64,000 nucleotides of DNA from Occultella glacieicola. GTDB taxonomy: Bacteria > Actinomycetota > Actinomycetes > Actinomycetales > Beutenbergiaceae. Shown here piece by piece: positions 16,948 through 25,100 of this stretch. A program made the translations under genes and the position numbers. The stretch is from contig NZ_SMNA01000002.1 of NCBI RefSeq assembly GCF_004353825.1, positions 62,001 through 126,000 on the forward strand. Direction: 5' to 3'. Under the pieces are notes generated by a model. The model worked only from the letters and a program-made list of their open reading frames with translations. It searched no databases and was not told where the DNA came from. Each line of letters opens with the position of its first letter. Positions within the stretch are counted from its first letter, which is position 1.

Positions 16948-17783
16948 GCGACAACAACTCGACGCTGCTGCGTGCCGTGCAGCAGCTTGACCCGCAGGCG
17001 AACCCGGACCCGGTGGACAGCGACGCCCTTCTGGCGCGGGTCCGGTTGGCGATCGCGGACGCTCCTGCGGAGATGCCGGACCTCGCGCCGAGGCCGGTGC
17101 CACGGACCACCCGACGGGTCGTGGTCGGAGCGGCGGCCACGATCCTTCTCGGCGCCGCCGTCTACACGGTCGCGAATCCGGCCCAGCCGCCCGCGTACGC
17201 CTCCTGGACGCCGACCCCGACGGAACTCACCGCCCCGGTGGCTGCCGAGCGCGCCGTCGAATGCCCGACGGTGGAGGTCATGCAGGGCCCGCCCGAGGAC
17301 CCCACCGACATGACCGACATTCCGCTCACCATGAATCTGGCCGAGGAGCGCGGCGACTACACGTTCGCGGTGTCCTCGGGGGTCGGCGCCGAGGGGGAGA
17401 GCGCGTACAGCGTCTGTCTCATCGAACCGGACCGCATCACCGCGCAGGGGGAGGTCCTGCCGGCGGATGCGCTGACGCCCCCGGCCGCGTCCGACGTTGT
17501 CGTGCTGAACTCGAGCATCGACTGGAGTGTGAGTTCCGAGGAGGACGCCATCACCTACCTGGTCGGAACCGCCGGTGCGGACGTGACGGGCATCGATGTG
17601 AACGCTGTGGCCGGCAGCTTCGCCCACGCCTCGCTCGCCGACGGCTGGTGGGCCGTGTGGTTCCCGGGCGACGTGGACCTGACCACCGATCTGACCGTGA
17701 CCACGAGCGACGGCACCACCCGGGAGGTCGCCGCGGTGCCGGGCAGCTCGGACGACACCGGCGATCCGGAGGACACCGACTGA
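16944..17783 (+). CDS. Single-span membrane protein, putative sigma-factor partner
   Basis: 279 residues. An N-terminal cytoplasmic segment (~50 residues: LLRAVQQLDPQANPDPVDSDALLARVRLAIAD) is followed by one hydrophobic helix (RRVVVGAAATILLGAAVYTVA, ~residues 53-73) and a ~200-residue outer domain ending in an acidic tail. There is no HxxxCxxC zinc motif, so it is not a ZAS-type anti-sigma factor; the pattern recalls CU044_5270-family partners of ECF genes. ATGA overlap with the sigma gene shows coupled translation. Role as anti-sigma factor is inferred from position. Confidence 0.7.
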   Translation: MSDNNSTLLRAVQQLDPQANPDPVDSDALLARVRLAIADAPAEMPDLAPRPVPRTTRRVVVGAAATILLGAAVYTVANPAQPPAYASWTPTPTELTAPVAAERAVECPTVEVMQGPPEDPTDMTDIPLTMNLAEERGDYTFAVSSGVGAEGESAYSVCLIEPDRITAQGEVLPADALTPPAASDVVVLNSSIDWSVSSEEDAITYLVGTAGADVTGIDVNAVAGSFAHASLADGWWAVWFPGDVDLTTDLTVTTSDGTTREVAAVPGSSDDTGDPEDTD

Positions 17784-17882
17784 GTCGGAACACAACCGAA
17801 CAAGTCTTGGACGGCCCGGTCGGCACGCCGATCGTGCAGGTCCGGGCACCGGAGTGGGGAGGGCCATCCGGCGCCCCACGGG

Positions 17883-17908
17883 GCCGGCCGCGCGGGGGCG
17901 CGGCCGGC
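17883..17908 (+). terminator. Strong GC hairpin after the sigma/anti-sigma pair
   Basis: Perfect 11-base arms (17883-17893 and 17898-17908) around a GGGG loop, 100 bases after the stop at 17783. Followed only by a weak T-poor tract, so termination may need help. Its 3' edge (GGCTCC, 17906-17911) is complementary to GGAGCC spanning the ribosome binding site of the next gene at 18020-18025. Confidence 0.6.
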
Positions 17909-17918
17909 TCCCGTTGTA

Positions 17919-18014
17919 GGGTGGGAGACCACGGACACCGGGGCTGACTGTGCCCCGAGTTTGACCGGCCCGATCTGGCCGGCGGGTCCTTTGCGCATCC
18001 CCGAGATCCCACCC
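17919..18014 (+). ncRNA. Candidate structured leader RNA upstream of the F420-0-type ABC transporter
   Basis: The 5' strand GGGTGGGA (17919-17926) pairs perfectly with TCCCACCC (18007-18014), closing a 96-base region. Inside are two further stems, CGGGGC/GCCCCG (17939-17944 with 17952-17957, seven-base loop) and CCGGCC/GGCCGG (17965-17970 with 17977-17982, six-base loop), giving a three-way junction. The closing stem ends five bases before the GGAG ribosome binding site (18020-18023) of the transporter gene. I could not match it to the conserved cores of the cobalamin, TPP or SAM riboswitches as I know them. Folding and position are seen; a ligand-binding role is only inferred. Confidence 0.45.
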
Positions 18015-18030
18015 GCGCTGGAGCCTGCCC

Positions 18031-19056
18031 ATGTCCCATGCTCGTCCCGTCGCCGCGCGCCCGGCCGCGGCGTTGCCCCTCGTCCTCGCCCTGGCCGCCT
18101 GCTCGGGCGGCGCCGCACCGGACCCGCCCGGCGCCGTGCCGCAGGAGTCGACCGTTCAGGCCGAGGTCGGGTACCCGGTGACCGTCGACAACTGCGGCAC
18201 GGAGGTGTCGCTGGAGGCGCCACCGGAACGCATCGTCACCATCAAGTCGGCCCCGACGGAGATGGTCCTGGCGCTCGGCCTCGGCGACCGGCTCGTCGGG
18301 ACCGCGTTCGCCGACGGTCCGCTCCCGGACGACCTGGCCGACGCCGGAGCCGACGTTCCCGTGCTCGCCGAGCAGGCGCCGTCGTCGGAGGTGGTGCTGT
18401 CCACCGAACCGGACCTGGTCTACGCGGGCTGGGAATCGAACCTGAGCGCCGAGACGGCCGGCGACCGGACCGCACTGGCCGACCTGGGCGTGGCCACCTA
18501 TGTGAGTCCTGCGGCGTGCCTCGAGGAGGGCTACCAACCGGACCCACTCACATTCGACGGCGTGTTCGCCGACATCATCGAGGCCGGGGACCTGCTCGGG
18601 GCCCCCGACGCGGCCGCGGACCTGGTGGCCGCACAGCAGGAGGAGCTGGCGGCCGTGGCGCCGTCGGACTCCGGGCTGAGTGCGCTCTGGTACTCCTCGG
18701 GCTCGGACACCCCGTACGTCGGAGCCGGGATCGGCGCGCCCCAGATGCTGATGGACGCGATCGGCGTGGAGAACATCGCCGCGGACATCGACGACTCGTG
18801 GTCCTCGCTGTCCTGGGAGGCGATCGCCGACGCCGAGCCGGACCTGATCATCCTGGTCGACTCCGCCTGGAACACGGCCGAGTACAAGATCGGCCAGCTG
18901 GAGGCGAACCCGACCACCGCGGCGCTGCCCGCGGTGCAGGAGGGGCGGTACCTGATCGTGGACTTCCCCGCCACCGAGGCCGGGGTGCGCAGCGTCCCGG
19001 CCGCGACCGAGCTCGCCGACCAGCTGGCGCAGCTGGAGTCGGGACCCGGCTCATGA
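18031..19056 (+). CDS. ABC transporter substrate-binding lipoprotein, putative F420-0 (BtuF-like) type
   Basis: 341 residues. Lipoprotein signal with lipobox LALAAC at about residue 28. The mature protein is a class III (BtuF/FhuD-like) binding protein: VTVDNCGTEVSLEAPPERIVTIKSAPTEMVLALGL opens lobe one, and FADIIEAGDLLGAP lies near the connecting helix. Such proteins carry cobalamin, siderophores or, in an actinobacterial clade linked to cofE, presumably F420-0. cofE and an F420-dependent enzyme lie 4 kb downstream, which favours the last. A GGAG lies seven bases before the ATG. Ligand not proven by sequence. Confidence 0.8.
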   Translation: MSHARPVAARPAAALPLVLALAACSGGAAPDPPGAVPQESTVQAEVGYPVTVDNCGTEVSLEAPPERIVTIKSAPTEMVLALGLGDRLVGTAFADGPLPDDLADAGADVPVLAEQAPSSEVVLSTEPDLVYAGWESNLSAETAGDRTALADLGVATYVSPAACLEEGYQPDPLTFDGVFADIIEAGDLLGAPDAAADLVAAQQEELAAVAPSDSGLSALWYSSGSDTPYVGAGIGAPQMLMDAIGVENIAADIDDSWSSLSWEAIADAEPDLIILVDSAWNTAEYKIGQLEANPTTAALPAVQEGRYLIVDFPATEAGVRSVPAATELADQLAQLESGPGS

Positions 19057-20237
19057 CCCGGCTCGACGTCGAGGCGGCTCGGGCGCCGCAGGAGCTCCGT
19101 TCGGGTGCGCCGTCCGCTCGACCGGCCGGCGCGACCTCCGCGGCCGCCGGACCCGACCCTGCGGTACCCCGGCCGGGCCCCGGGGCCACGCCCCGGCGGC
19201 CCGGCCGGATCCTGCTCTGGCTGCCGGCCGCGATCGCGGTCCTGGTCGTCTCCCTCCTGGTGTCGTTGACGATCGGTCCGGCGCAGATCACCGTCGCCGA
19301 GATCGTCGGGTCCGCATGGCACCACGTCCTGGCCTGGCTGCACGGTCTCGGGCTCGGCGTGGACGTGCCGCCCAACCCACTCACCGAGATCCGTGACGCG
19401 ATCATCTGGTCCGGCCGCGCACCCCGGCTCGCCACCGGCGCGTTCGTGGGTGCCGGGCTCGCCCTGTGCGGCGGGGTGATGCAGGCGATCACCCGCAATC
19501 CGCTCGCGGACCCGTACCTGCTGGGGGTGTCCTCCGGCGCCGCCCTCGGCGCGGTCGCGGTGCTGCTCCTCGGACTCGGTCTGGCCCTGCCCGTCGCGGC
19601 CTTCGGTGGGGCGCTGCTCGCCCTCGGCGCCACCCTCGCCCTGGCCGGGCTCGGCGGGCGGCTCAGCCCGAACCGGACCGTGCTGGCCGGGATCGCGGTG
19701 GCCCAGGCCTGCTCGGCACTCGTGTCCTTCACGATCTTCGCCGGCGCCCGCGGCGACGCCTACCGGGAGATCATCAACTGGCTGATGGGGTCACTGGCGG
19801 GCCGGACCTGGGCCTCCGTCGCGATCGCCGGGATCGCGACCGTCGTGATCGGCGTCGTGCTGCTCGGGTTCGGGCGCACGCTGGATGCGTTCGCGTTCGG
19901 GGACACGTCCGCCGCCTCCCTCGGCGTGCACGTGGTGCGGACCCGGTGGGTGCTGCTGACGCTCACGGCACTGCTCACCGGCGCCCTGGTCAGCGTCAGC
20001 GGAGCGATCGGTTTCGTCGGGCTCGTCCTGCCGCACGTGGTCCGGCTCCTGATCGGTGGGCGACACCTCCGCCTGCTCCCGGTCGCGGCGTTCGGCGGGG
20101 CCACGTTCCTGATCTGGGCCGACACCGCGGCACGGACCGTGTTCGCACCCCAGGAGGTCCCGGTCGGCATCCTCACCGCCGCGATCGGTGCCCCGGTGTT
20201 CGCGTGGCTGCTGGTCCGCTCGAGGAGGACCGCATGA
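19053..20237 (+). CDS. ABC transporter permease, putative F420-0 (FecCD/BtuC) type
   Basis: 394 residues. After a ~50-residue Pro/Ala-rich tail come about nine to ten membrane helices of the FecCD family; hallmarks are RAPRLATGAFVGAGLALCGGVMQAITRNPLADPYLLGVSSGAALG and GFVGLVLPHVVRLLIGGRHLRLLP. The ATG overlaps the binding-protein stop as ATGA. Only one permease gene is present, as expected for a homodimeric BtuC-like channel. Confidence 0.87.
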   Translation: MTRLDVEAARAPQELRSGAPSARPAGATSAAAGPDPAVPRPGPGATPRRPGRILLWLPAAIAVLVVSLLVSLTIGPAQITVAEIVGSAWHHVLAWLHGLGLGVDVPPNPLTEIRDAIIWSGRAPRLATGAFVGAGLALCGGVMQAITRNPLADPYLLGVSSGAALGAVAVLLLGLGLALPVAAFGGALLALGATLALAGLGGRLSPNRTVLAGIAVAQACSALVSFTIFAGARGDAYREIINWLMGSLAGRTWASVAIAGIATVVIGVVLLGFGRTLDAFAFGDTSAASLGVHVVRTRWVLLTLTALLTGALVSVSGAIGFVGLVLPHVVRLLIGGRHLRLLPVAAFGGATFLIWADTAARTVFAPQEVPVGILTAAIGAPVFAWLLVRSRRTA

Positions 20238-21091
20238 GCGGCGCACCGGACGCGACGGTGACCGTCGCGGACCTGTGGGCGAGCGAGTTGCGGTACCGGA
20301 TCAACGCGGCCGAGATCCTCGGCGGCGTGGACGTGAGCGTGCGCGCCGGGCAGATCACCGGGGTGCTCGGGCCGAACGGCTCCGGGAAGTCGACGCTGCT
20401 GCGGCTGATCGTGGGCGCCCTGGTGCCCTCGAGCGGTCACGTGCACCTGCTCGGCCGGGACGTGGCCCGGGTGGGCCGGCGCGAGCGGGCCCGCCAGGTG
20501 GCATTCGTCGAGCAGGAGGCGCACGCCGAGGTGGACCTACCGGTCCGGGACGTGGTGCTCCTCGGCCGGACCCCCCACCGGCCGGTGTTCTCCGGCGACA
20601 GTGCCACGGACCTGGACCTGGTCGAGTCCACGCTCCGACGCGCGGGTGCGCTGGAGCTGGCGGACCGGGCCTACGCGACGCTGTCCGGTGGGGAGAAGCA
20701 GCGGGTCCAGATGGCCCGGGCCCTGGCCCAGACACCGCGGGTGCTCCTCCTCGACGAACCGACGAACCACCTCGATGTCGCCGCCCAGCTGCAGGCACTG
20801 ACGCTGGTCCGGGAGGTGGCCGCCGCCGGCACCGGCGTACTGATGGCCATCCATGACCTCGCCCACGCCGCCGCGGTCTGCGACGACGTCCTGGTACTGC
20901 ACGAGGGCCTGGTGGTCGCCGCCGGGCCCCCGCGGGAGGTGCTCACCCCCGGGCTCATCGCCGCCGTGTACGGCGTGCACGCCGAATGGGTCGACGGCGA
21001 ACACGGGGCCGCTCTGGTGTTCTCACCACTGCGCGGCGAGGGTACGGCTCACCACCATCGGGCGATGCTGGCGGAGTCCTTGCGACGGTAG
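20234..21091 (+). CDS. ABC transporter ATP-binding protein, putative F420-0 (BtuD/FecE) type
   Basis: 285 residues. Walker A GPNGSGKST, Q-loop AFVEQEAH, signature LSGGEKQRVQMARAL, Walker B LLLDEPTNHLD and switch His in MAIHDLAHA are intact; the pattern LRLIVGAL...LLGRDVARVGRRERARQVAFVEQ is typical of FecE/BtuD ATPases. Start set at 20234 by the ATGA overlap with the permease and GAGGAGG upstream. Completes the importer. Confidence 0.88.
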   Translation: MSGAPDATVTVADLWASELRYRINAAEILGGVDVSVRAGQITGVLGPNGSGKSTLLRLIVGALVPSSGHVHLLGRDVARVGRRERARQVAFVEQEAHAEVDLPVRDVVLLGRTPHRPVFSGDSATDLDLVESTLRRAGALELADRAYATLSGGEKQRVQMARALAQTPRVLLLDEPTNHLDVAAQLQALTLVREVAAAGTGVLMAIHDLAHAAAVCDDVLVLHEGLVVAAGPPREVLTPGLIAAVYGVHAEWVDGEHGAALVFSPLRGEGTAHHHRAMLAESLRR

Positions 21092-21094
21092 GTT
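21089..21094 (+). promoter_or_regulatory. Leaderless -10 element TAGGTT
   Basis: TAGGTT overlaps the stop codon of the ATPase gene and ends seven bases before the phospholipase D-type ATG; no Shine-Dalgarno is present. Confidence 0.4.
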
Positions 21095-21101
21095 GGGCAC
21101 C

Positions 21102-22388
21102 ATGCCCTTGAGCGACGGACGGCGCTGGCGCCTCGACATCCCCCGCCCGAGCGTGAAGACCCTGAGCACGGCCGCCCGATGGTGGCTCGCGGCCACCGTG
21201 GCGGCCCACCTCGGGGCGGCCGTCACCGTCATGACCGTCGACCACATCCGTAAGCGTCGGACCCCGCTGGCGGGCGAGTTCCCCCGCACCCCACCGGGCA
21301 CCGTGCCGGTGGCGGACTCCGAGGTGACCACCTACACCTTCGGTGCGGACGTGTTCGACGCGATGCTCGACTCGATCAACAACGCTAAGCACACGATCCT
21401 GTTCGAGACCTACATCTGGAAGGCCGACGAGGTCGGGCACCAGTTCAAGGACGCACTCATCGCCGCCGCCCGGCGGGGCGTGGACGTGTACCTCATCTGG
21501 GACACGTTCGGGAACCTGGTGGTCGATCCGCGCTTCTACCGGATGCCGGACCTACCCACACTGCACGCGCTCCGGTTCCCGCTGTTCCGCGGCGGCTTCC
21601 TCACCCTGAATGTGCGCAAGACCGGCCTCGACCACCGCAAGATGCTCGTGGTGGACGGCGAGACCGGCTACGTCGGCGGGTACAACATCGGGTCGCTGTA
21701 CCGCACCCAATGGCGCGACACCCACGTACGCGTCGAGGGGCCGTCGGTCTGGGAGCTGCAGAACGCCTTCGTCGACTTCTGGAACGACCACCGCCGCTCG
21801 TTCCACCCGGAGCTGCCGGACACCGGGGCGCACGGCTGGGAGCCCCGGATCCGTGCCGCCCAGAACGAACCGAGCCGGTTGTTGTTCCCGGTCCGCGGCC
21901 TCTACCTGGAGGCGATCGACCGGGCCGAGTCCCACGTGTACATCACGCAGGCGTACTTCATCCCGGACCGGGAGATCCTGGCCACCCTGATCGCGGCCGC
22001 GCGGCGGGGCGTCGACGTGCGGGTGCTCATCCCGGAGGTCTCCAACCACGTCCTCGCGGACTGGGCCGCACGGACCTACTACACCCGCCTGCTGGAGGCC
22101 GGGGTCACCCTGTGGCTGTTCAAGGGCGCCATGGTGCACGCCAAGACCATGACCGTGGACGGTCGCTGGTCCACGATCGGCACCACGAACATCGACCGGA
22201 TGTCGATGACCGGGAACTTCGAGGTGAACCTCGAGTTCTACGACGACGACCTCGCCGCGCAGATGGAGCGCGTGTTCACCACCGACCTGACCAACGCCCG
22301 CCAGCTCACGCACGAGGAGTGGACCGGACGGAGCCGGGGGACGCGGGTCCTGGAGTACCTGACCAAGCCGTTCGGGCCGCTGCTCTAG
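21102..22388 (+). CDS. Phospholipase D / cardiolipin synthase-like protein
   Basis: 428 residues. One N-terminal hydrophobic helix (WWLAATVAAHLGAAVTVMTV, ~residues 24-43) then two HKD catalytic motifs: DHRKMLVVDGETGYVGGYN and HAKTMTVDGRWSTIGTTN, the pair needed for phosphatidyl transfer. This is the layout of ClsA/B-type cardiolipin synthases; the enzyme joins phosphatidylglycerol at the membrane. A nuclease or other PLD-type role cannot be excluded. Start at 21102 is supported by the TAGGTT -10 seven bases upstream. Confidence 0.85.
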   Translation: MPLSDGRRWRLDIPRPSVKTLSTAARWWLAATVAAHLGAAVTVMTVDHIRKRRTPLAGEFPRTPPGTVPVADSEVTTYTFGADVFDAMLDSINNAKHTILFETYIWKADEVGHQFKDALIAAARRGVDVYLIWDTFGNLVVDPRFYRMPDLPTLHALRFPLFRGGFLTLNVRKTGLDHRKMLVVDGETGYVGGYNIGSLYRTQWRDTHVRVEGPSVWELQNAFVDFWNDHRRSFHPELPDTGAHGWEPRIRAAQNEPSRLLFPVRGLYLEAIDRAESHVYITQAYFIPDREILATLIAAARRGVDVRVLIPEVSNHVLADWAARTYYTRLLEAGVTLWLFKGAMVHAKTMTVDGRWSTIGTTNIDRMSMTGNFEVNLEFYDDDLAAQMERVFTTDLTNARQLTHEEWTGRSRGTRVLEYLTKPFGPLL

Positions 22389-22406
22389 CCCGGAGCCCAC
22401 CTCGGT

Positions 22407-22946
22407 CTAGACGCCCGTGAGGGCGTAGTGGGGCTCCGGTGGCAGTTCGACGGCGATCGCTTCCCCCGGCCGGACGGTGCCGCTGCGCGCCACGACACCC
22501 ATGACCCCGGCGAGCTTGTGCACCTGCCCGGAGTCGTCCTTGCGGAGCACCTTCTTGAGCAGTCCGGGCTGGAAGTCGTTGATCTGCTGGCACGGGTTCC
22601 GCAGCCCGGTCACGATGACGACCGCGTCCGCGATGTGCAGCCGGGCGCCGACGGGCAGGTCGAGCAGGTCGATCCCCACCGTGGTGATGTTCTCGCCCAG
22701 CTGCCCGGGCCCGACGCGGTGCCCCGTCATGCCGAGCTCCTCGAGGAGTTCGGCGTGGATCAGGTGCACCTGACGCAGGTTCGGCTGACTGGGGTTGGCG
22801 GCCACCCGGCTCCGGTGTCTCACCGTGGTACCCGCGTGGGCATCCCCTCGGACGCCGACGCCCTCGACGAGTTCGATCTGCGGGGTGGTGGACTTGCTGA
22901 AGGTGTGGGTCGGGCTGACGTGGACCGAATCGACTCGTGCGCTCAT
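22407..22946 (-). CDS. MOSC-domain protein
   Basis: 179 residues. MOSC domain features: start SVHVSPTHTFSK, the segment GVGVRGDAHAG, NLRQVHLIHAELLEELG, PGQLGENITTVGIDLLDLPVG and the conserved Cys in LRNPCQQI. MOSC proteins handle molybdenum-cofactor-bound sulfur or related oxidoreductions; standalone ones are poorly characterised (YiiM-like proteins reduce N-hydroxylated compounds). The ATG at 22946 is chosen over a longer frame because the upstream extension has no homology-like content. Lies downstream of cofE with 70 bases between. Confidence 0.85.
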   Translation of the reverse strand: MSARVDSVHVSPTHTFSKSTTPQIELVEGVGVRGDAHAGTTVRHRSRVAANPSQPNLRQVHLIHAELLEELGMTGHRVGPGQLGENITTVGIDLLDLPVGARLHIADAVVIVTGLRNPCQQINDFQPGLLKKVLRKDDSGQVHKLAGVMGVVARSGTVRPGEAIAVELPPEPHYALTGV

Positions 22947-23016
22947 GGGGTGGTGATCCTCGGCGGGTCGGCGGACTCGGCCCGTGCCTGGTCGCGAAGC
23001 CCGCGTGGTGGAACGG

Positions 23017-23751
23017 TCAGTTGCCGGTGCGGAACATGTCCTCCTCGGGCGGGCGGATCGCGACGGCGGCGCCGTCACCGTCCTCCTGGGTGACCAGGTG
23101 CCCGAGGCCGCGGACCACGGCGAACGGGCGTCCCTTCGCCTTGCCGCGGACCAGGTCCGCGGCCCCGGCGATCTCGTCGGCGACGGCGATCACGCTGGCC
23201 CGCAGGTCCCGGCCCTGCATGTCCTGCTGGCCGCGCAGGTCCTCCAGCACGTTCAGGCCGGCCGCGCCGATCGAGATGTCGGCGATGCCGCGCCGCCACG
23301 GGCGACCCACGGTGTCGGTGACCAGCACCCCGGGCCGAACCCCGAGCCGGGCGTTCAGGCCGCGCCGGATCCGGCGGGCTGAGGCGTCCGGGTCCTCCGG
23401 CAACAGCAGCACGGTACCGGGCAGCACGTTCGAGGCGTCCACCCCGGCGGCGGCCATCACCAGGCCCTGCTTGTTCTCCACGATCCGTAGCGTGGACCCG
23501 TCCGGGTACTCGCGGGTGGCCACCACCCGCACCGTCTCGGCGGTGATCGCGGCCTCGCGGTCCTTGCCGGCCACCAGGCGGCCCTCCGCCTTGGCGACGA
23601 TCTTGGAGGCGATCACGATGATGTCCCCCTCGGCCGGCCCGGTCGAGCCGTCGGGCCAGGTCAGGGCGGCGAGCAGCGGGGTGAGCAAGGCGGCCAGGTC
23701 CGTTCCGGACGTGACCTCACCGACGCCGTCGGGCGCTTGGACGAGCAGCAT
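23017..23751 (-). CDS. cofE: Coenzyme F420-0:L-glutamate ligase
   Basis: 244 residues, CofE domain only; it lacks the nitroreductase-like C-terminal domain of mycobacterial FbiB. Diagnostic segments are [79 protein letters not shown] and [15 protein letters not shown]. The enzyme adds glutamates to F420-0 using GTP, building the tail that F420-dependent enzymes bind. Its ATG directly follows the TGA of the upstream LLM gene, so the two form an operon. Other F420 synthesis genes (cofC, cofD, fbiC) are not in the window. Confidence 0.92.
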   Translation of the reverse strand: MLLVQAPDGVGEVTSGTDLAALLTPLLAALTWPDGSTGPAEGDIIVIASKIVAKAEGRLVAGKDREAAITAETVRVVATREYPDGSTLRIVENKQGLVMAAAGVDASNVLPGTVLLLPEDPDASARRIRRGLNARLGVRPGVLVTDTVGRPWRRGIADISIGAAGLNVLEDLRGQQDMQGRDLRASVIAVADEIAGAADLVRGKAKGRPFAVVRGLGHLVTQEDGDGAAVAIRPPEEDMFRTGN

Positions 23752-24750
23752 TCAGCGGACCACCTTGGGCAGGACGTCGCGGCCGAAGGTCTCGATCCAT
23801 TCGGTCTGGTTCCGGCCGACGTTGTGCAGATAGATACGGTCGAATCCTAGGTCCGCGTAGGCCTGGATCGCACGCAGGTGCACCTCCGGGTCCGCGGAGA
23901 CCACCATCCGGCCCTCGAAGTCCTCCGGTCGCACCATCTTCGCGACCTGGGCGAACTCGAACGGTGAGCGGATGTCCGCCTTCGGGAACCGCATCGCCCC
24001 GTTCGGCCACTGGGTCATCGCGTTCGCGAGGGCCACCTCGTCGGTCTCGGCCCAGGACAGGTGCAGCCGGACCACCTTCGTCATCGACGCCGGATCCCGG
24101 CCGGCCTCCTTCGCGCCGGCGGCGAACCGCGCGAGCAGGGTAGCCACCTTGTCCACCGGTGCACCGATCGTGATCAGGCCGTCCGCATGCTTTCCGGCGC
24201 GGCGCGCGGTCACCGGCCCACCCGCGGCGATCAGGATCTCCGGCGCGACCTCGGGCATGGTCCACAGCCGGGTCGACTCGAGTTTGAAGAACTCGCCGGA
24301 ATGCTTGTAGTCCCGGCCGGCCAGTGAGTTCGAGAACAGCCGCGCGATGAGGTCCACGGCCTCGAACATCCGGTTGATCCGCTCCGGCGCCTCCGGCCAG
24401 TAGCCACCGACGATGTGCTCGTTGATCGCCTCCCCGGAGCCGATGCCGAGCCAGTGCCGACCCGGGTACATCGCCGCCAGCGTCGCGCTCGCCTGCGCCA
24501 CCATCGCCGGATGCCACCGGAACGTCGGCGCACTCACGCCGGGACCGAGGTCCCCGGCGGTCCGCTCCCCCAGCGCCGCCAGCACGTTCCAGACGAACGA
24601 CGCCTGCCCCTGCGCCGGCACCCACGGCTGGTAGTGGTCGGCCGCCATCACCCCGGAGAACCCGTGTGCCTCCGCCTGTGTGGCGTAGGAGAGCACCTCC
24701 CTCGGGTGGAACTGCTCGAGCATCGCCGCGTAGCCGATGGTCAACGTCAT
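23752..24750 (-). CDS. F420-dependent LLM-class oxidoreductase (G6PD-related family)
   Basis: 332 residues. Related to F420-dependent glucose-6-phosphate dehydrogenase: IGYAAMLEQFHPREVLSYATQAE, AADHYQPWVP (His and Trp of the active site) and GIGSGEAINEHIVG (Glu). It lacks Fgd's exact substrate-loop sequence, so the substrate differs or is unknown (TIGR03557-like group). The ATG at 24750 is preferred over one 17 codons upstream because TAGGCT (24758-24763) lies seven bases before it. First gene of the operon with cofE. Confidence 0.85.
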   Translation of the reverse strand: MTLTIGYAAMLEQFHPREVLSYATQAEAHGFSGVMAADHYQPWVPAQGQASFVWNVLAALGERTAGDLGPGVSAPTFRWHPAMVAQASATLAAMYPGRHWLGIGSGEAINEHIVGGYWPEAPERINRMFEAVDLIARLFSNSLAGRDYKHSGEFFKLESTRLWTMPEVAPEILIAAGGPVTARRAGKHADGLITIGAPVDKVATLLARFAAGAKEAGRDPASMTKVVRLHLSWAETDEVALANAMTQWPNGAMRFPKADIRSPFEFAQVAKMVRPEDFEGRMVVSADPEVHLRAIQAYADLGFDRIYLHNVGRNQTEWIETFGRDVLPKVVR

Positions 24751-24757
24751 GGACGCG

Positions 24758-24763
24758 AGCCTA
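24758..24763 (-). promoter_or_regulatory. Leaderless -10 element TAGGCT
   Basis: TAGGCT on the minus strand, seven bases before the LLM/cofE operon start at 24750, without a Shine-Dalgarno sequence. Confidence 0.45.
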
Positions 24764-24785
24764 ATGGGCACACCGGGACGCTTAT

Positions 24786-24800
24786 CGGGAATGCTTCTCA
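24786..24800. promoter_or_regulatory. Candidate Zur-like site upstream of L33
   Basis: CGGGAATGCTTCTCA agrees at 10 of 15 positions with the palindromic actinobacterial Zur consensus as I remember it. It lies about 80 bases upstream of a cysteine-free L33 gene, where Zur control is expected. Match is imperfect, so this is tentative. Confidence 0.3.
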
Positions 24801-24878
24801 CCCGAGAGTGGTTGTTCGTGGTGCCGGCGGATCGCCGGCTCAGTGGTGCGGTGAGACCGCGCAGAAGGAGAAGTGTCG

Positions 24879-25049
24879 ATGGCCTCGACCAGCAGGAGCG
24901 TCCGGCCGAAGATCACATTGCGATCGACGGCGGGGACCGGCTATCAGTACGTATCGGAGAAGAGTCGGCGCAACGACCCCGACCGGATTGTGCTGAGCAA
25001 GTACGACCCGCGGGTGCGGCGGCACGTGGAGTTCCGCGAGGCGCGCTGA
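24879..25049 (+). CDS. rpmG: 50S ribosomal protein L33, zinc-free paralogue
   Basis: 56 residues: [21 protein letters not shown], then [35 protein letters not shown]. This is the L33 fold, but none of the four zinc-binding cysteines of the C+ form is present, so it is the C- paralogue. Actinobacteria express C- ribosomal proteins when zinc is scarce, normally under Zur. GAAGGAG lies eight bases before the ATG. No companion C- gene (L28, S14, S18) is adjacent. Small, but the match is unmistakable. Confidence 0.93.
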   Translation: MASTSRSVRPKITLRSTAGTGYQYVSEKSRRNDPDRIVLSKYDPRVRRHVEFREAR

Positions 25050-25100
25050 GGCCGCCGGGTCGCCCGCCGCGGTGGAGGAGTCAGGCCCCGGCCCGAGGAA

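Noticed and set aside
17919-18014. Cobalamin or TPP riboswitch before the BtuF-like gene
   Set aside because: The conserved core sequences of both classes, as I know them, are not present in the right order; kept only as an unassigned structured leader.
18031-21091. Vitamin B12 or siderophore importer
   Set aside because: Possible from the fold alone, but cofE and F420-dependent genes nearby favour the F420-0 clade; kept as an alternative.
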